From Bacteroidia bacterium (lineage in GTDB: Bacteria > Bacteroidota > Bacteroidia > NS11-12g > UBA955): a DNA stretch of 64,000 nt. The stretch spans positions 58,048 to 122,047 of the forward strand of contig JAMNXP010000005.1 in assembly GCA_023653095.1 (NCBI GenBank). Reading direction: 5' to 3'. Under the pieces are notes generated by a model. It searched no databases. It had not been told where the DNA came from and saw only the letters and a list, made by a program, of their open reading frames with translations. The translations under genes were made by a program, and so were the position numbers. Positions 28,731 to 36,632 of the stretch are shown in pieces; the first letter of the stretch is position 1; each line of letters begins with the position of its first letter.

Positions 28731-29678
28731 ATGAGCTCAAAGGTTAAGTGGCTATTTTTTTGGTTTCTTTGGATGTTAACAGCCCAATCCAACAGATTGA
28801 AGGCTCAGACTCTCCCTTTAGAAATGGTGGCAGATACATTGCAATTGCTTGATAGCAACAGAAATGTCATAAAATACAGTAGAGCGGGATTTAGATTTTG
28901 GGATTCTGTTGCGAAGGATTCTGGTTCAGGTAGATTCAAAAGTGCACTCAATTGGCAAACTCCTTCGGATAAGGTTGGTCGAGTTTACGAACCTTACTCG
29001 CCTTTTATTCATGAAACGTATTTGAGAATTTCAAGAGTGAAGTTTTGGTTTTTTGGCGTAAGTATTTTCATCATATTGTATTACCTCTATTTTAGAGCGG
29101 CTTTCGCCAAGCAATTCCAGCTCAGAATGAGCAGTTTTACCAAACAATATTATTTCGAAGACTTGATGCGTGAACAAGCCATAAGCTCTGCTGCCGGCAG
29201 TATACATGCTTTTAACTTGGGATTGTTGGTCTTTTGTCAGGGAATTCTCCTTTACCTAGTGGCCGCTGATTACAACCGATTGAACAGTATTTATACCTTT
29301 ATTTTAGCAATTATAGTGACTGGTATTTTTAATGGCTTATTGCTCTTTGCTCAATACATTTTCACCCAAAGCATGGATATGGGAGGGGTGTTGTTGCGAC
29401 AATTTCAAAGGCAAATAAATGTCAATCTGTTGTTTGGCCTCATTTGCATGCCGGTATTTCTTCTAAGTTATTACAATGCTGACTACTCCAACAATTCTTT
29501 GTGGTTGAAAATCATTTATTCGTCTTTAATTATTTGGATATCAATTCGTTTATTGTATCAAGTTTACGGATTAATAAAAGATAACACATTAAATTTCACT
29601 TCAATTTTGTACCTTTGCACCTTGGAAATTATCCCTTATTTGCTTTTGCTAAAGTTTTTAGGAATAAACATATCATAA
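28731..29678 (+). CDS. DUF4271 integral membrane protein
   Basis: From MSSKVKWLFF the protein has 315 residues, with a signal-like first helix ending in LKAQ, a soluble stretch to about residue 95, and then six to seven hydrophobic helices. The arrangement, and the position 3 bp upstream of a uroporphyrinogen-III synthase gene, match the DUF4271 family conserved in Bacteroidota. Function is unknown. The steady pairing with hemD suggests a link to tetrapyrrole or envelope metabolism, but that is inference. Confidence 0.82.
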   Translation: MSSKVKWLFFWFLWMLTAQSNRLKAQTLPLEMVADTLQLLDSNRNVIKYSRAGFRFWDSVAKDSGSGRFKSALNWQTPSDKVGRVYEPYSPFIHETYLRISRVKFWFFGVSIFIILYYLYFRAAFAKQFQLRMSSFTKQYYFEDLMREQAISSAAGSIHAFNLGLLVFCQGILLYLVAADYNRLNSIYTFILAIIVTGIFNGLLLFAQYIFTQSMDMGGVLLRQFQRQINVNLLFGLICMPVFLLSYYNADYSNNSLWLKIIYSSLIIWISIRLLYQVYGLIKDNTLNFTSILYLCTLEIIPYLLLLKFLGINIS

Positions 29679-29681
29679 TTC

Positions 29682-30443
29682 ATGTACCCGGAAAGAGAAA
29701 CCAAAGTCAAATCCATTCTGATCACGCAACCCCCGCCAGAACCGGGCAGAAACGTGTATGAAGAGTTTGCAAAAAAGTACAAAATCACCATTGATTTCAG
29801 GGCGTTTATTCACATTGAACCATTAACTCCCAAAGAAATTAGAAAGCAAAAAGTCAATTTTGCTGATTTTACGGCAGTAATCTTTAATTCCAAAAATGCC
29901 GTAGATTATTTCTTTTCTTTGGCCCAAGAAATGAAGGTGGAAATTTCTCCTGAGATGAAGTATTTTTCAATCAATGAGAATGTTTCTAATTACGTTCAGA
30001 AGTACATCGTTCCTCGTAAACGTAAAATGTTTACATCCAAAGGAAACGAAAAAGATTTCTTGACCCTCTTCAAAACCCACAAGAAAGAGAAATTCTTGTT
30101 TCCCTGCAGCGATATTCGCAAACCAAGCATCCCTGATTACTTTACTCAAAATGAATTTGACTTCACCGAAGTCATCATCTATCGCACCGTTTCTTCCGAT
30201 TTGAGCGACCTTGAGAACGTTTTCTACGATGTGATTGTATTCTTTTCACCCGCCGATATCAAATCTTTGTACGATAACTTCCCCGGTTTTGTTCAGAATA
30301 AAACCAGAATCGCCGGTTTCGGAAGTTCTACCCAGCAGGCCATCGAAGAACACAATCTGATTTTAGACATTCCTGCACCTGCAGTGAACATTCCCAGTAT
30401 GGTGGCTGCTTTAGAAGATTATCTGTCTAGAGTAAACAAGTAA
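29682..30443 (+). CDS. hemD: Uroporphyrinogen-III synthase
   Basis: This 253-residue protein matches the Bacteroidota HemD branch, which closes hydroxymethylbilane to uroporphyrinogen III in heme and siroheme synthesis. HemD sequences are poorly conserved. The visible cues are the N-terminal SILITQPPPEP, DFTAVIFNSKNAVDYFF, a central FLFPCSDIRKPSIPDYF, VIIYRTVSSD, VIVFFSPADIKSLYDNFP, and the C-terminal AGFGSSTQQAIEEHNL. It follows the DUF4271 gene by 3 bp, and its 3' end overlaps the convergent methyltransferase gene by 25 bp. Confidence 0.88.
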   Translation: MYPERETKVKSILITQPPPEPGRNVYEEFAKKYKITIDFRAFIHIEPLTPKEIRKQKVNFADFTAVIFNSKNAVDYFFSLAQEMKVEISPEMKYFSINENVSNYVQKYIVPRKRKMFTSKGNEKDFLTLFKTHKKEKFLFPCSDIRKPSIPDYFTQNEFDFTEVIIYRTVSSDLSDLENVFYDVIVFFSPADIKSLYDNFPGFVQNKTRIAGFGSSTQQAIEEHNLILDIPAPAVNIPSMVAALEDYLSRVNK

Positions 30444-31651
30444 ATACCTATCCAGGCCCTGAATTCTGATCCTCTTTTGGTGATGAAAACAACCTGATTC
30501 CCGCCGTCTTTTATTCCCAAAAATTTCAAGATTTCTTGGCCTTTCATGCCCCCACAATCCCTGGGTGTTACAGTCGCCTGAACAATGTTTTGATCTTTCA
30601 ACATTCGTTTGAGCTCTTTCAAACTACCAACAAACTCAAAATCTACCCGTATAGTCCTTCCTAAATAATTTGGAAATGGCATGGGTCCCACAAACAAGGT
30701 GCTTTGAGTTGTAACCGATACCAAATCAGCGAGCCCTTTGAATTTCTCATTCAACCCCAACACGTTCAAATGTCCGTGTGGTTCAAAAATGTATTTTTCG
30801 CCATCTCTCGCACTTTCTAATGTTTTCAAATCATCGTCTTCGTGGAAGATGTCAGCTTCTCCGTTTTCTTTGATATATACCGCGCTGCGGAGGATGTTTT
30901 GAGTTTTCTGGGGATGAACTTTCACCAATAATTCCTTCACTTCCGATTTGTGCATGACACTGTAAAAGTGCAATTCGCCCGGCAGCCATTTTCTAATTTC
31001 TCTGAAATCTGTAGCAGGACTCAATTTGATCAGCCAAGGAATATTTTGGGTGCCATATTTATCTATCAACTCCACAATATTGGGTTGGAAAATGGAAAAG
31101 TTGCCTCCCAATCGTTCATTTTCTTGTCTACGGTCTGGGTCTATGTAAATTAAATCTGTGCTCGAATCAATGCTATGGGCGGCTAAATATTCTTCGCAAG
31201 TTACAGTCAATCTGGTGTAACCCAAATGCGCATCTAACCTGCTGAAATTGAAGTTGACCAACTGATTCAGTGCCTCATTCGGGTCTAAACTGATGACCGT
31301 GCTTCCGGTTTTAAGCCAAGCCCAATCATCAATGCCCAATCCGCCAGTGAGGCTGAGCACCATTTTTGCTGAAAAGTAAGCCGATTTCCAAAGGGCTACA
31401 GCTTCTGAGGTTGATTGCTCAAGACTTCGTTGTTCGAATAAACATCCCCCGGAAACAAAAGAAGGCAATTTCTTGACAGCCTTATCTTTAAGCTTGTACT
31501 GTTCTAAGGCGAGGGGCAAGAATTCACCGAACTTTTTCTGCAGTTCGCCGAGAGTTGGCGTTTTCTGCAACGATTTTTCCGAATTTATGGAGGATAAAGC
31601 AAGAGAAATGCCCTCAAAAGCGTTTAATTTGCATATTAAATTGGAAATCAT
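30419..31651 (-). CDS. Class I SAM-dependent methyltransferase with THUMP-like domain
   Basis: Starting at MISNLICKLN gives 410 residues. The N-terminal helical part (LPLALEQYKLKDKAVKKLPSFV) leads into a methyltransferase core with DLTGGLG-like LSLTGGLGIDDWAWL, STVISLDPNEAL and the acidic motif LIYIDPDRRQ. The C-terminal part contains a THUMP-like end (VTPRDCGGMKGQEILKFLGIKDGGNQ). Family members in Porphyromonas and relatives are thought to modify RNA, but the substrate here is unknown. The 37 extra residues in the ORF track read backward through the small divergent lipoprotein gene and are rejected. Confidence 0.85.
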   Translation of the reverse strand: MISNLICKLNAFEGISLALSSINSEKSLQKTPTLGELQKKFGEFLPLALEQYKLKDKAVKKLPSFVSGGCLFEQRSLEQSTSEAVALWKSAYFSAKMVLSLTGGLGIDDWAWLKTGSTVISLDPNEALNQLVNFNFSRLDAHLGYTRLTVTCEEYLAAHSIDSSTDLIYIDPDRRQENERLGGNFSIFQPNIVELIDKYGTQNIPWLIKLSPATDFREIRKWLPGELHFYSVMHKSEVKELLVKVHPQKTQNILRSAVYIKENGEADIFHEDDDLKTLESARDGEKYIFEPHGHLNVLGLNEKFKGLADLVSVTTQSTLFVGPMPFPNYLGRTIRVDFEFVGSLKELKRMLKDQNIVQATVTPRDCGGMKGQEILKFLGIKDGGNQVVFITKRGSEFRAWIGIYLFTLDR

Positions 31652-31769
31652 GAAGACTGCAAAATTAATCGCAATTATTGGTATCGCTGCAACTCTGTTT
31701 ACTGCATGTGGCGTTCGCAAAAAAGACAAATGCCCAAGCATGGGTGAGAGAACCACCATCAACCGCTAA
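31650..31769 (+). CDS. Very small lipoprotein
   Basis: This 39-residue ORF, hidden inside a longer unlikely frame in the track, reads MKTAKLIAIIGIAATLFTACGVRKKD and ends in TINR. It has a basic start, a hydrophobic core and a lipobox-like LFTAC, leaving a mature peptide of about 21 residues. Its ATG overlaps the start codon of the divergent methyltransferase gene (shared CATG). A near-consensus TTAATTTG lies 18 nt upstream. The stop codon is 4 bp before ytxJ, so the two may be co-transcribed. Similar tiny lipoproteins precede ytxJ in some relatives, as far as I recall. Confidence 0.6.
   Translation: MKTAKLIAIIGIAATLFTACGVRKKDKCPSMGERTTINR
31660..31667 (-). promoter_or_regulatory. -7 promoter element TAnnTTTG for the methyltransferase gene
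   Basis: The minus strand reads TAATTTTG, an exact match 8 nt before the ATG at 31651. It lies inside the coding region of the small divergent lipoprotein. Confidence 0.55.
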
Positions 31770-31773
31770 TAGA

Positions 31774-32109
31774 ATGCAGGGTTGGCACGATTTATTGAGC
31801 ACTGAACAAGTAGATCAAGCCGTTCAAAACTCGGCCCATAAACCGGTCGTTTTTTTTAAACATTCTACCCGTTGTTCCATATCTACCATGGCCATGAACC
31901 GGTTGAAAAATTTAGAATCGAGTGCATTGGAAAAGGCAGATTTCTATTATCTAGATCTCATTGCTCACAGGCCTGTGTCAAATTATATCGCTGAGAAACT
32001 CCATGTTTATCACGAATCACCCCAAATTATTGTGGTGAAAAACGGCGAGTGCACCTACGATGCTTCGCACATGGAAATTTCGCCCAAAGATTTGTTACAA
32101 GAACTCTAA
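31774..32109 (+). CDS. ytxJ: Bacillithiol-system redox protein YtxJ
   Basis: Starting at MQGWHDLLS gives a 111-residue monothiol thioredoxin-fold protein. It has FFKHSTRCSISTMAMNRL, where the CSIS site is the YtxJ signature, then YYLDLIAHRPVSNYIAEKLHVYHESPQIIVVKNG. YtxJ proteins occur with bacillithiol and are believed to act as bacilliredoxin-like proteins that reduce mixed disulfides. The longer ORF-track start would read through the preceding lipoprotein gene. Its stop codon overlaps the next start (TAATG). Confidence 0.92.
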   Translation: MQGWHDLLSTEQVDQAVQNSAHKPVVFFKHSTRCSISTMAMNRLKNLESSALEKADFYYLDLIAHRPVSNYIAEKLHVYHESPQIIVVKNGECTYDASHMEISPKDLLQEL

Positions 32110-32504
32110 TGAAACCGAATCACCAAGTTGGCGATGAAACCCAATTGTCGTTTTTAGTCTCTGAAAATGACTTGGCCGCCTTCAACGGTGAACGGGTACA
32201 TCCTTTTTATTCTACTTTTTCCTTGGGACGTGACGCCGAATGGACCTGCCGACAGTTCGTGCTCAACATGAAAGAAGATCACGAAGAAGGCATAGGAACT
32301 TTTCTGAATATCAAACACGCCTCACCCGCGTTATTAGGCGAAACGGTTTTGATCAAGGCTAGAGTTGTGCGAATGGAAGGCAACAGCATTGACTGTGATT
32401 TCTGGGTTTATGTAGGGGATAGGCTAGTGGCTGAAGGACAACAAGGACAAAAAATCCTTCTAAAGGAAAAAGTACAACGCATCATTGATCAAATATCAAA
32501 GTGA
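32109..32504 (+). CDS. Thioesterase-family (hotdog fold) protein
   Basis: The start at 32109 overlaps the ytxJ stop by one base. The 131-residue product has the hotdog fold of FlK-like thioesterases: VSENDLAAFNGERVHPFYSTFSLGRDAEWTCRQFVL, then GIGTFLNIKHASPALLGETVLIKARVV and the final strand VAEGQQGQKILL. The His near residue 30 and a Glu/Thr elsewhere could form the catalytic set. The substrate (an acyl-CoA) is unknown. It overlaps the smpB start by four bases, indicating a tightly coupled operon with ytxJ and smpB. Confidence 0.82.
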   Translation: MKPNHQVGDETQLSFLVSENDLAAFNGERVHPFYSTFSLGRDAEWTCRQFVLNMKEDHEEGIGTFLNIKHASPALLGETVLIKARVVRMEGNSIDCDFWVYVGDRLVAEGQQGQKILLKEKVQRIIDQISK

Positions 32505-32956
32505 GCAAGGGAGTAAAGAAAATAGAAATCCACAACCGAAAAGCGTCGTTCAATTATCACATTGAAGAACGATTTGAAGCGGGCATGGAATTGAAAGGTT
32601 CTGAGGTAAAATCTATTAGAAGCAATTCTGTGAACATGGGAGATGGGTATTGCTACATGGAAAATGGAGAACTCTTCTTGAGAAATGTGCATATATCGGA
32701 ATGGAAGCAGGCCAGTTATGATGCCCACGAACCCATGCGCGATCGTAAATTGCTGTTAAATAAACGCGAATTGGCCAAAATTGAAGCTCGCATCAAATCA
32801 AAAGGCTATGCCGTTTTTCCAGTAAGGTTGTTTGAAAGCGACCGCGGATTTTTTAAGCTTGAAATAGGTCTTGGTCAGGGTAAGAAGACGTTCGATAAGC
32901 GCGAAGACCTTAAAGAAAAAGACATCCAACGCGACTTAGATCGCACTCGTTATTGA
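32501..32956 (+). CDS. smpB: SsrA-binding protein SmpB
   Basis: This 151-residue SmpB binds tmRNA and brings it to stalled ribosomes. The conserved OB-fold segments are NRKASFNYHIEERFEAGMELKGSEVKSIR, GYCYMENGELFLRNVHISEW and LLLNKREL. The basic C-terminal tail includes KREDLKEKDIQRDLDRTRY. The start is GTG within GTGA, overlapping the previous gene. It converges on menD with a 7-bp overlap. The partner tmRNA gene is not in this window. Confidence 0.96.
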   Translation: MSKGVKKIEIHNRKASFNYHIEERFEAGMELKGSEVKSIRSNSVNMGDGYCYMENGELFLRNVHISEWKQASYDAHEPMRDRKLLLNKRELAKIEARIKSKGYAVFPVRLFESDRGFFKLEIGLGQGKKTFDKREDLKEKDIQRDLDRTRY

Positions 32957-34545
32957 GAAATAAGCTCAATAAGTTTTGCATTTTTTGCAAAAAATAAATC
33001 CTGTATACTGCTTTCAATTTCCAAAATGCGGTAAGAAGCATGTTCAATCTCAAATTGGGAAGCTAGATGCTGAAAGTTAAACTTTCTGGGTGTATGAATG
33101 AACTCTCGTAAGGGTTTGTATGAGTTAGGTCCTTCAATCCAATCAAAAATTCGTCCACCGGCATTGTTGAATATGACCACTCTCAAATTTGGAGGTAGGT
33201 TGGTCCAAAAGGCGTTTGAATCATATATTGCGGTCACATCTCCTACTACGGCAATCACGGTTTTATTTGGATTTGCCCATGCTGAGCCCACCGCTGTGCT
33301 CAAACAACCATCAATGCCGCTGACTCCGCGGTTGGAATAAATCTGAGCTTGGGTAGGAGTGGACCAACTACCGTAGCGAACCGACATTGAATTACCCAAA
33401 TGCACCAAATGATCTCCATTCAGTTTCTGAAATAGCGCATTCATCCAAGCCAATTCAGAGGCGAAGGGCTCAGATAAATCTTGGGGTTTTAAGGTTTGAT
33501 TTCCTAAAAAGAGATTCCACTCACTCAGGTAATTTTGGTGTATATGAGAATTCTGCTCTTTTAAACTTTCAACAACCCCTTGCAAAAAATCTGCTTCGAA
33601 GCAGGGTATCCAAGTGGGTTCTGTTTCAAAGGGATCTCCAATTTCATCAAATGCACTCAAATGCAGGTGCTTGGGTTTGTGCTTTTTGAGGAAGTTTTTA
33701 AGCGGTTTGGATAAGGTAACCGTTCCTAAGGTGATCAATAAATCAGGTGCTAAATCTGCGGGAATATCTCGTTTGAGTAGGGCGAAATCCCAACCTTTTA
33801 AACCGTAATTCTGCTGGGAACTGCAGACATCGCTGAATACAGGAACGGTATTTTCTAATTGAGATAAAACAGATGAAAGTGTATCTGATGGAGGATTTTG
33901 TCCCACCAAAACGGCAATTTTTGAAAATCCATTCAACTGTTGCGCGACCGAGTCTATGGTGACTTCGGGTTGCTTAACCGATTTAAATACAAACGGAGGA
34001 ACCTCAAAATGAGTGGCATTTTCTGAAATGCCTTCGTAAATGGGCTCCGAAAGGGCTATATTTAAATGGATTGGACCGGGAATATCAATAAATGCTTCGG
34101 TAAATAAAGAGTAGAGTTCTTCTTTAAGTTCAGCAAAATCAGTTTTTCTCGGATTGCAATGATGTGCGTGGCGGGAATAGGTTCCAAAAATACCGGGTTG
34201 TCGGAGGGTTTGGCCGTCCCATTGGTCAATGAGTTCTTCGGGGCGGTCAGCCGATACTATCAGCAAGGGTATGCGTTGGTAATAAGCTTCAACCACCGCT
34301 GGAAAAGCATTAACCAAAGCCGATCCCGATGTGCAAAGAAACGCAGCAGGGAATTGATTTGCTTGAGCCATGCCTAGGGCAGCAAATGCCGCAGAACGCT
34401 CATCTGGGAGGCTGTGAAGCTTATGTCCGTTGCGTAAAAGTGCTGCTACAATGGGGGCATTTCTAGAGCCGGGAGATACTACCCATTGGGTGATTCCGAC
34501 TTCGGTGAGCAATTGGGCGATATAATCTAGCTTTTGAGACAGCAC
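32950..34545 (-). CDS. menD: Menaquinone synthesis enzyme MenD (SEPHCHC synthase)
   Basis: This 531-residue thiamine-diphosphate enzyme adds the succinate semialdehyde unit to isochorismate in menaquinone synthesis. It shows VVSPGSRNAPIVAAL, HSLPDERSAAFAALGMA, PAAFLCTSGSALVNAFPAVVEA and PLLIVSADRPEELI. The cofactor-binding end has NRGVSGIDGCLSTAVG and VVGDVTAIYDSNA. The start codon is GTG at 34545, 15 bp after the metallo-hydrolase stop, so it probably belongs to the lpd-MBL-menD transcript. Confidence 0.95.
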   Translation of the reverse strand: MLSQKLDYIAQLLTEVGITQWVVSPGSRNAPIVAALLRNGHKLHSLPDERSAAFAALGMAQANQFPAAFLCTSGSALVNAFPAVVEAYYQRIPLLIVSADRPEELIDQWDGQTLRQPGIFGTYSRHAHHCNPRKTDFAELKEELYSLFTEAFIDIPGPIHLNIALSEPIYEGISENATHFEVPPFVFKSVKQPEVTIDSVAQQLNGFSKIAVLVGQNPPSDTLSSVLSQLENTVPVFSDVCSSQQNYGLKGWDFALLKRDIPADLAPDLLITLGTVTLSKPLKNFLKKHKPKHLHLSAFDEIGDPFETEPTWIPCFEADFLQGVVESLKEQNSHIHQNYLSEWNLFLGNQTLKPQDLSEPFASELAWMNALFQKLNGDHLVHLGNSMSVRYGSWSTPTQAQIYSNRGVSGIDGCLSTAVGSAWANPNKTVIAVVGDVTAIYDSNAFWTNLPPNLRVVIFNNAGGRIFDWIEGPNSYKPLREFIHTPRKFNFQHLASQFEIEHASYRILEIESSIQDLFFAKNAKLIELISQ

Positions 34546-34560
34546 GCCTATACTAACACT

Positions 34561-35202
34561 TTACTGAAAAAAAGGATTGTGTTTGATTTCGTGTTCCACG
34601 GTGGTGGAAGGGCCATGTCCGCAGAACAATTTCATGTCTGCCGGAAGGGTAAAGATTTCGGTACGAATTTTTTCTAAGAGTTGATCGTGGTTTCCACCGG
34701 GAAGATCGGTTCTTCCTATAGATCCTTGGAAAACACAATCACCCACAATGGCTATATTCTCGTCTTCTTGGATGTAAATCACGTGTCCCGGTGAATGTCC
34801 AGGAACAAATCTAACATCCAACTTCAGGGTTCCAATGACGATGGAATCTCCGTGTTGAACGTAATGATCGGGGAGGGGAGAAGGAGTATAATCAAGACTC
34901 CAAACAGCGGCCATGGCGTCGGAACGCTGAATCATTTTCACGTCATCGGCATGAAGGTAGTATGGTACATCAGCAAATTCTTGCTTGATGTACCAATTAC
35001 CAAAAATATGATCAATGTGTGCGTGAGTACCTAACAAGTGAGTAAGTGTCAATTGATGGTCTTCTAAAAAAGACTTAATTTGTTGACATTCGTCTCGGTT
35101 GTACATGCCGGCATCAATGATGGCGGCGTGTTTGGTGTTGTCATCCCAGAGGATGTAGGTGTTCTCAGCGAGAGGATTGAAGGTAAACGACTGCAAAGGC
35201 AT
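34561..35202 (-). CDS. MBL-fold metallo-hydrolase (glyoxalase II-like)
   Basis: Starting at MPLQSFTFNPL gives 213 residues and avoids overlap with lpd. The metallo-beta-lactamase metal motif is THAHIDHIFGN, with the downstream GHSPGHVIYI and GDCVFQGSIGRTDLPGG and the final CGHGPSTTVEHE. It matches the YcbL/glyoxalase II-type hydrolases common in Bacteroidota. The exact thioester or persulfide substrate cannot be read. It lies between lpd and menD in the same direction. Confidence 0.88.
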   Translation of the reverse strand: MPLQSFTFNPLAENTYILWDDNTKHAAIIDAGMYNRDECQQIKSFLEDHQLTLTHLLGTHAHIDHIFGNWYIKQEFADVPYYLHADDVKMIQRSDAMAAVWSLDYTPSPLPDHYVQHGDSIVIGTLKLDVRFVPGHSPGHVIYIQEDENIAIVGDCVFQGSIGRTDLPGGNHDQLLEKIRTEIFTLPADMKLFCGHGPSTTVEHEIKHNPFFQ

Positions 35203-35210
35203 GCCTCTGC

Positions 35211-36599
35211 TTATAAGTGTATACACTCATCGTAGGCCTGTGCTACTGCTTCCATCACGGCTTCGCTCATGGTTGGATGCGGATGCACTGACTTCAACAC
35301 TTCCATACCGGTAGTTTCAAGGTTACGAGCAACCACTGCTTCAGCGATCATGTCTGTAACACCTTCGCCCATCATGTGGCAACCCAACCACTCACCGTAT
35401 TTCTTGTCGAAAATAACCTTAACAAATCCGTCTTTATGTCCGCTAGCGCTGGCTTTTCCACTTGCACTGAAGGGGAATTTACCCACGCGAATTTCGTACC
35501 CTTTTTCCTTAGCTTGAGCTTCAGTAAGTCCCACAGAAGCAACCTCAGGATGAGTGTAAGTACAACCTGGGATGTTGCCGTAGTTCAAAGGCTGAGGATG
35601 GTGTCCGCAGATCGCTTCAACGCAAATGATTCCTTCAGCAGAAGCCACGTGCGCAAGAGCTGGACCTGGTACGATGTCACCGATGGCATAAACGCCAGGA
35701 ACGGTAGTTTTGTAGAACTCGTCTACCACTACTTTACCTCTTTCGGTTTTAACACCCATTTCTTCCAAACCTAGGTTTTCAAGGTTGGTTTCAACGCCTG
35801 CTGCGCTCAAAACGATGTCGCATTCGCGGGTTTCAACACCTTTTGCGGTCTTGATGCTCACGGTGCAACGGTCGCCTTTGATATCTACTTTCTCAACGCT
35901 TGATTCTGTAAGAATTTCAACGCCTTTTTTCTTGTATGACATGGCCATTGCCTTGCTCACTTCCTCATCTTCGACAGGAAGAATGCGGCTCATGAACTCA
36001 ACGATGGTCACTTTGGTACCGATGGTGTTGTAGAAGTATGCGAACTCCATACCAATAGCACCGCTACCAATGATCAACATTTCTTTAGGTTGCTTAGGAA
36101 GAACCATTGCTTCGCGGTACCCAATGACGTGTTTTCCGTCAATAGGAATGTTTGGCAATTGGCGGCTTCTTGACCCTGTAGCAAGAATGGTATGATCTAC
36201 CTCAACGGTATTTACTTTCCCATCTTCTCCGGTAACCGCAATTTTGCCTTTTCCGGCCAATTTTGCAGTTCCTTTGATGACTTCAATCTTGTTTTTCTTC
36301 ATCAAGAAGGCAATACCCTTGCTCATTCCATCGGCAACTCCACGGCTGCGTTTTACCATGCCGTCGAAATCGCTTTTAACATCAGCTACGGAAATTCCGT
36401 AGTCAGAAGCGTGGTTGATGTAATCGAACACCTGAGCACTCTTTAACAAGGCTTTGGTGGGTATACAACCCCAGTTCAAACACACACCACCTAAATCTGC
36501 TTTTTCGATGATGGCAACTTTTTTACCCAATTGTGAAGCGCGGATGGCAGCAACGTAACCGCCGGGTCCACTACCTATGACAGCAATATCAAATTTCAT
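35211..36599 (-). CDS. lpdA: Dihydrolipoyl dehydrogenase
   Basis: This 462-residue flavoprotein is the E3 component of 2-oxo acid dehydrogenase complexes. It has the FAD motif IGSGPGGYVAAIRASQLG, the redox-active disulfide GGVCLNWGCIPTKALL and the NAD motif IIGSGAIGMEF. It also has YAIGDIVPGPALAHVAS and the dimer-interface catalytic His-Glu segment SVHPHPTMSEAVMEA. Length and motifs are complete. The E1/E2 genes are not in the window. A TTCG-type -7 box precedes it. Confidence 0.96.
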   Translation of the reverse strand: MKFDIAVIGSGPGGYVAAIRASQLGKKVAIIEKADLGGVCLNWGCIPTKALLKSAQVFDYINHASDYGISVADVKSDFDGMVKRSRGVADGMSKGIAFLMKKNKIEVIKGTAKLAGKGKIAVTGEDGKVNTVEVDHTILATGSRSRQLPNIPIDGKHVIGYREAMVLPKQPKEMLIIGSGAIGMEFAYFYNTIGTKVTIVEFMSRILPVEDEEVSKAMAMSYKKKGVEILTESSVEKVDIKGDRCTVSIKTAKGVETRECDIVLSAAGVETNLENLGLEEMGVKTERGKVVVDEFYKTTVPGVYAIGDIVPGPALAHVASAEGIICVEAICGHHPQPLNYGNIPGCTYTHPEVASVGLTEAQAKEKGYEIRVGKFPFSASGKASASGHKDGFVKVIFDKKYGEWLGCHMMGEGVTDMIAEAVVARNLETTGMEVLKSVHPHPTMSEAVMEAVAQAYDECIHL

Positions 36600-36618
36600 G
36601 GTCTGATCTTTTGTGATG

Positions 36619-36626
36619 CGAAGATA
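36619..36626 (-). promoter_or_regulatory. Putative -7 promoter element for lpdA
   Basis: The minus strand reads TATCTTCG, one base from TAnnTTTG, 19 nt before the lpdA start. It would also drive the MBL and menD genes. Confidence 0.4.
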
Positions 36627-36632
36627 ATATAA

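Noticed and set aside
31473-31769. 98-residue plus-strand ORF
   Set aside because: Its first 59 residues are antisense to the methyltransferase gene. Only the last 39 residues, starting at 31650 with a lipoprotein signal, look real.
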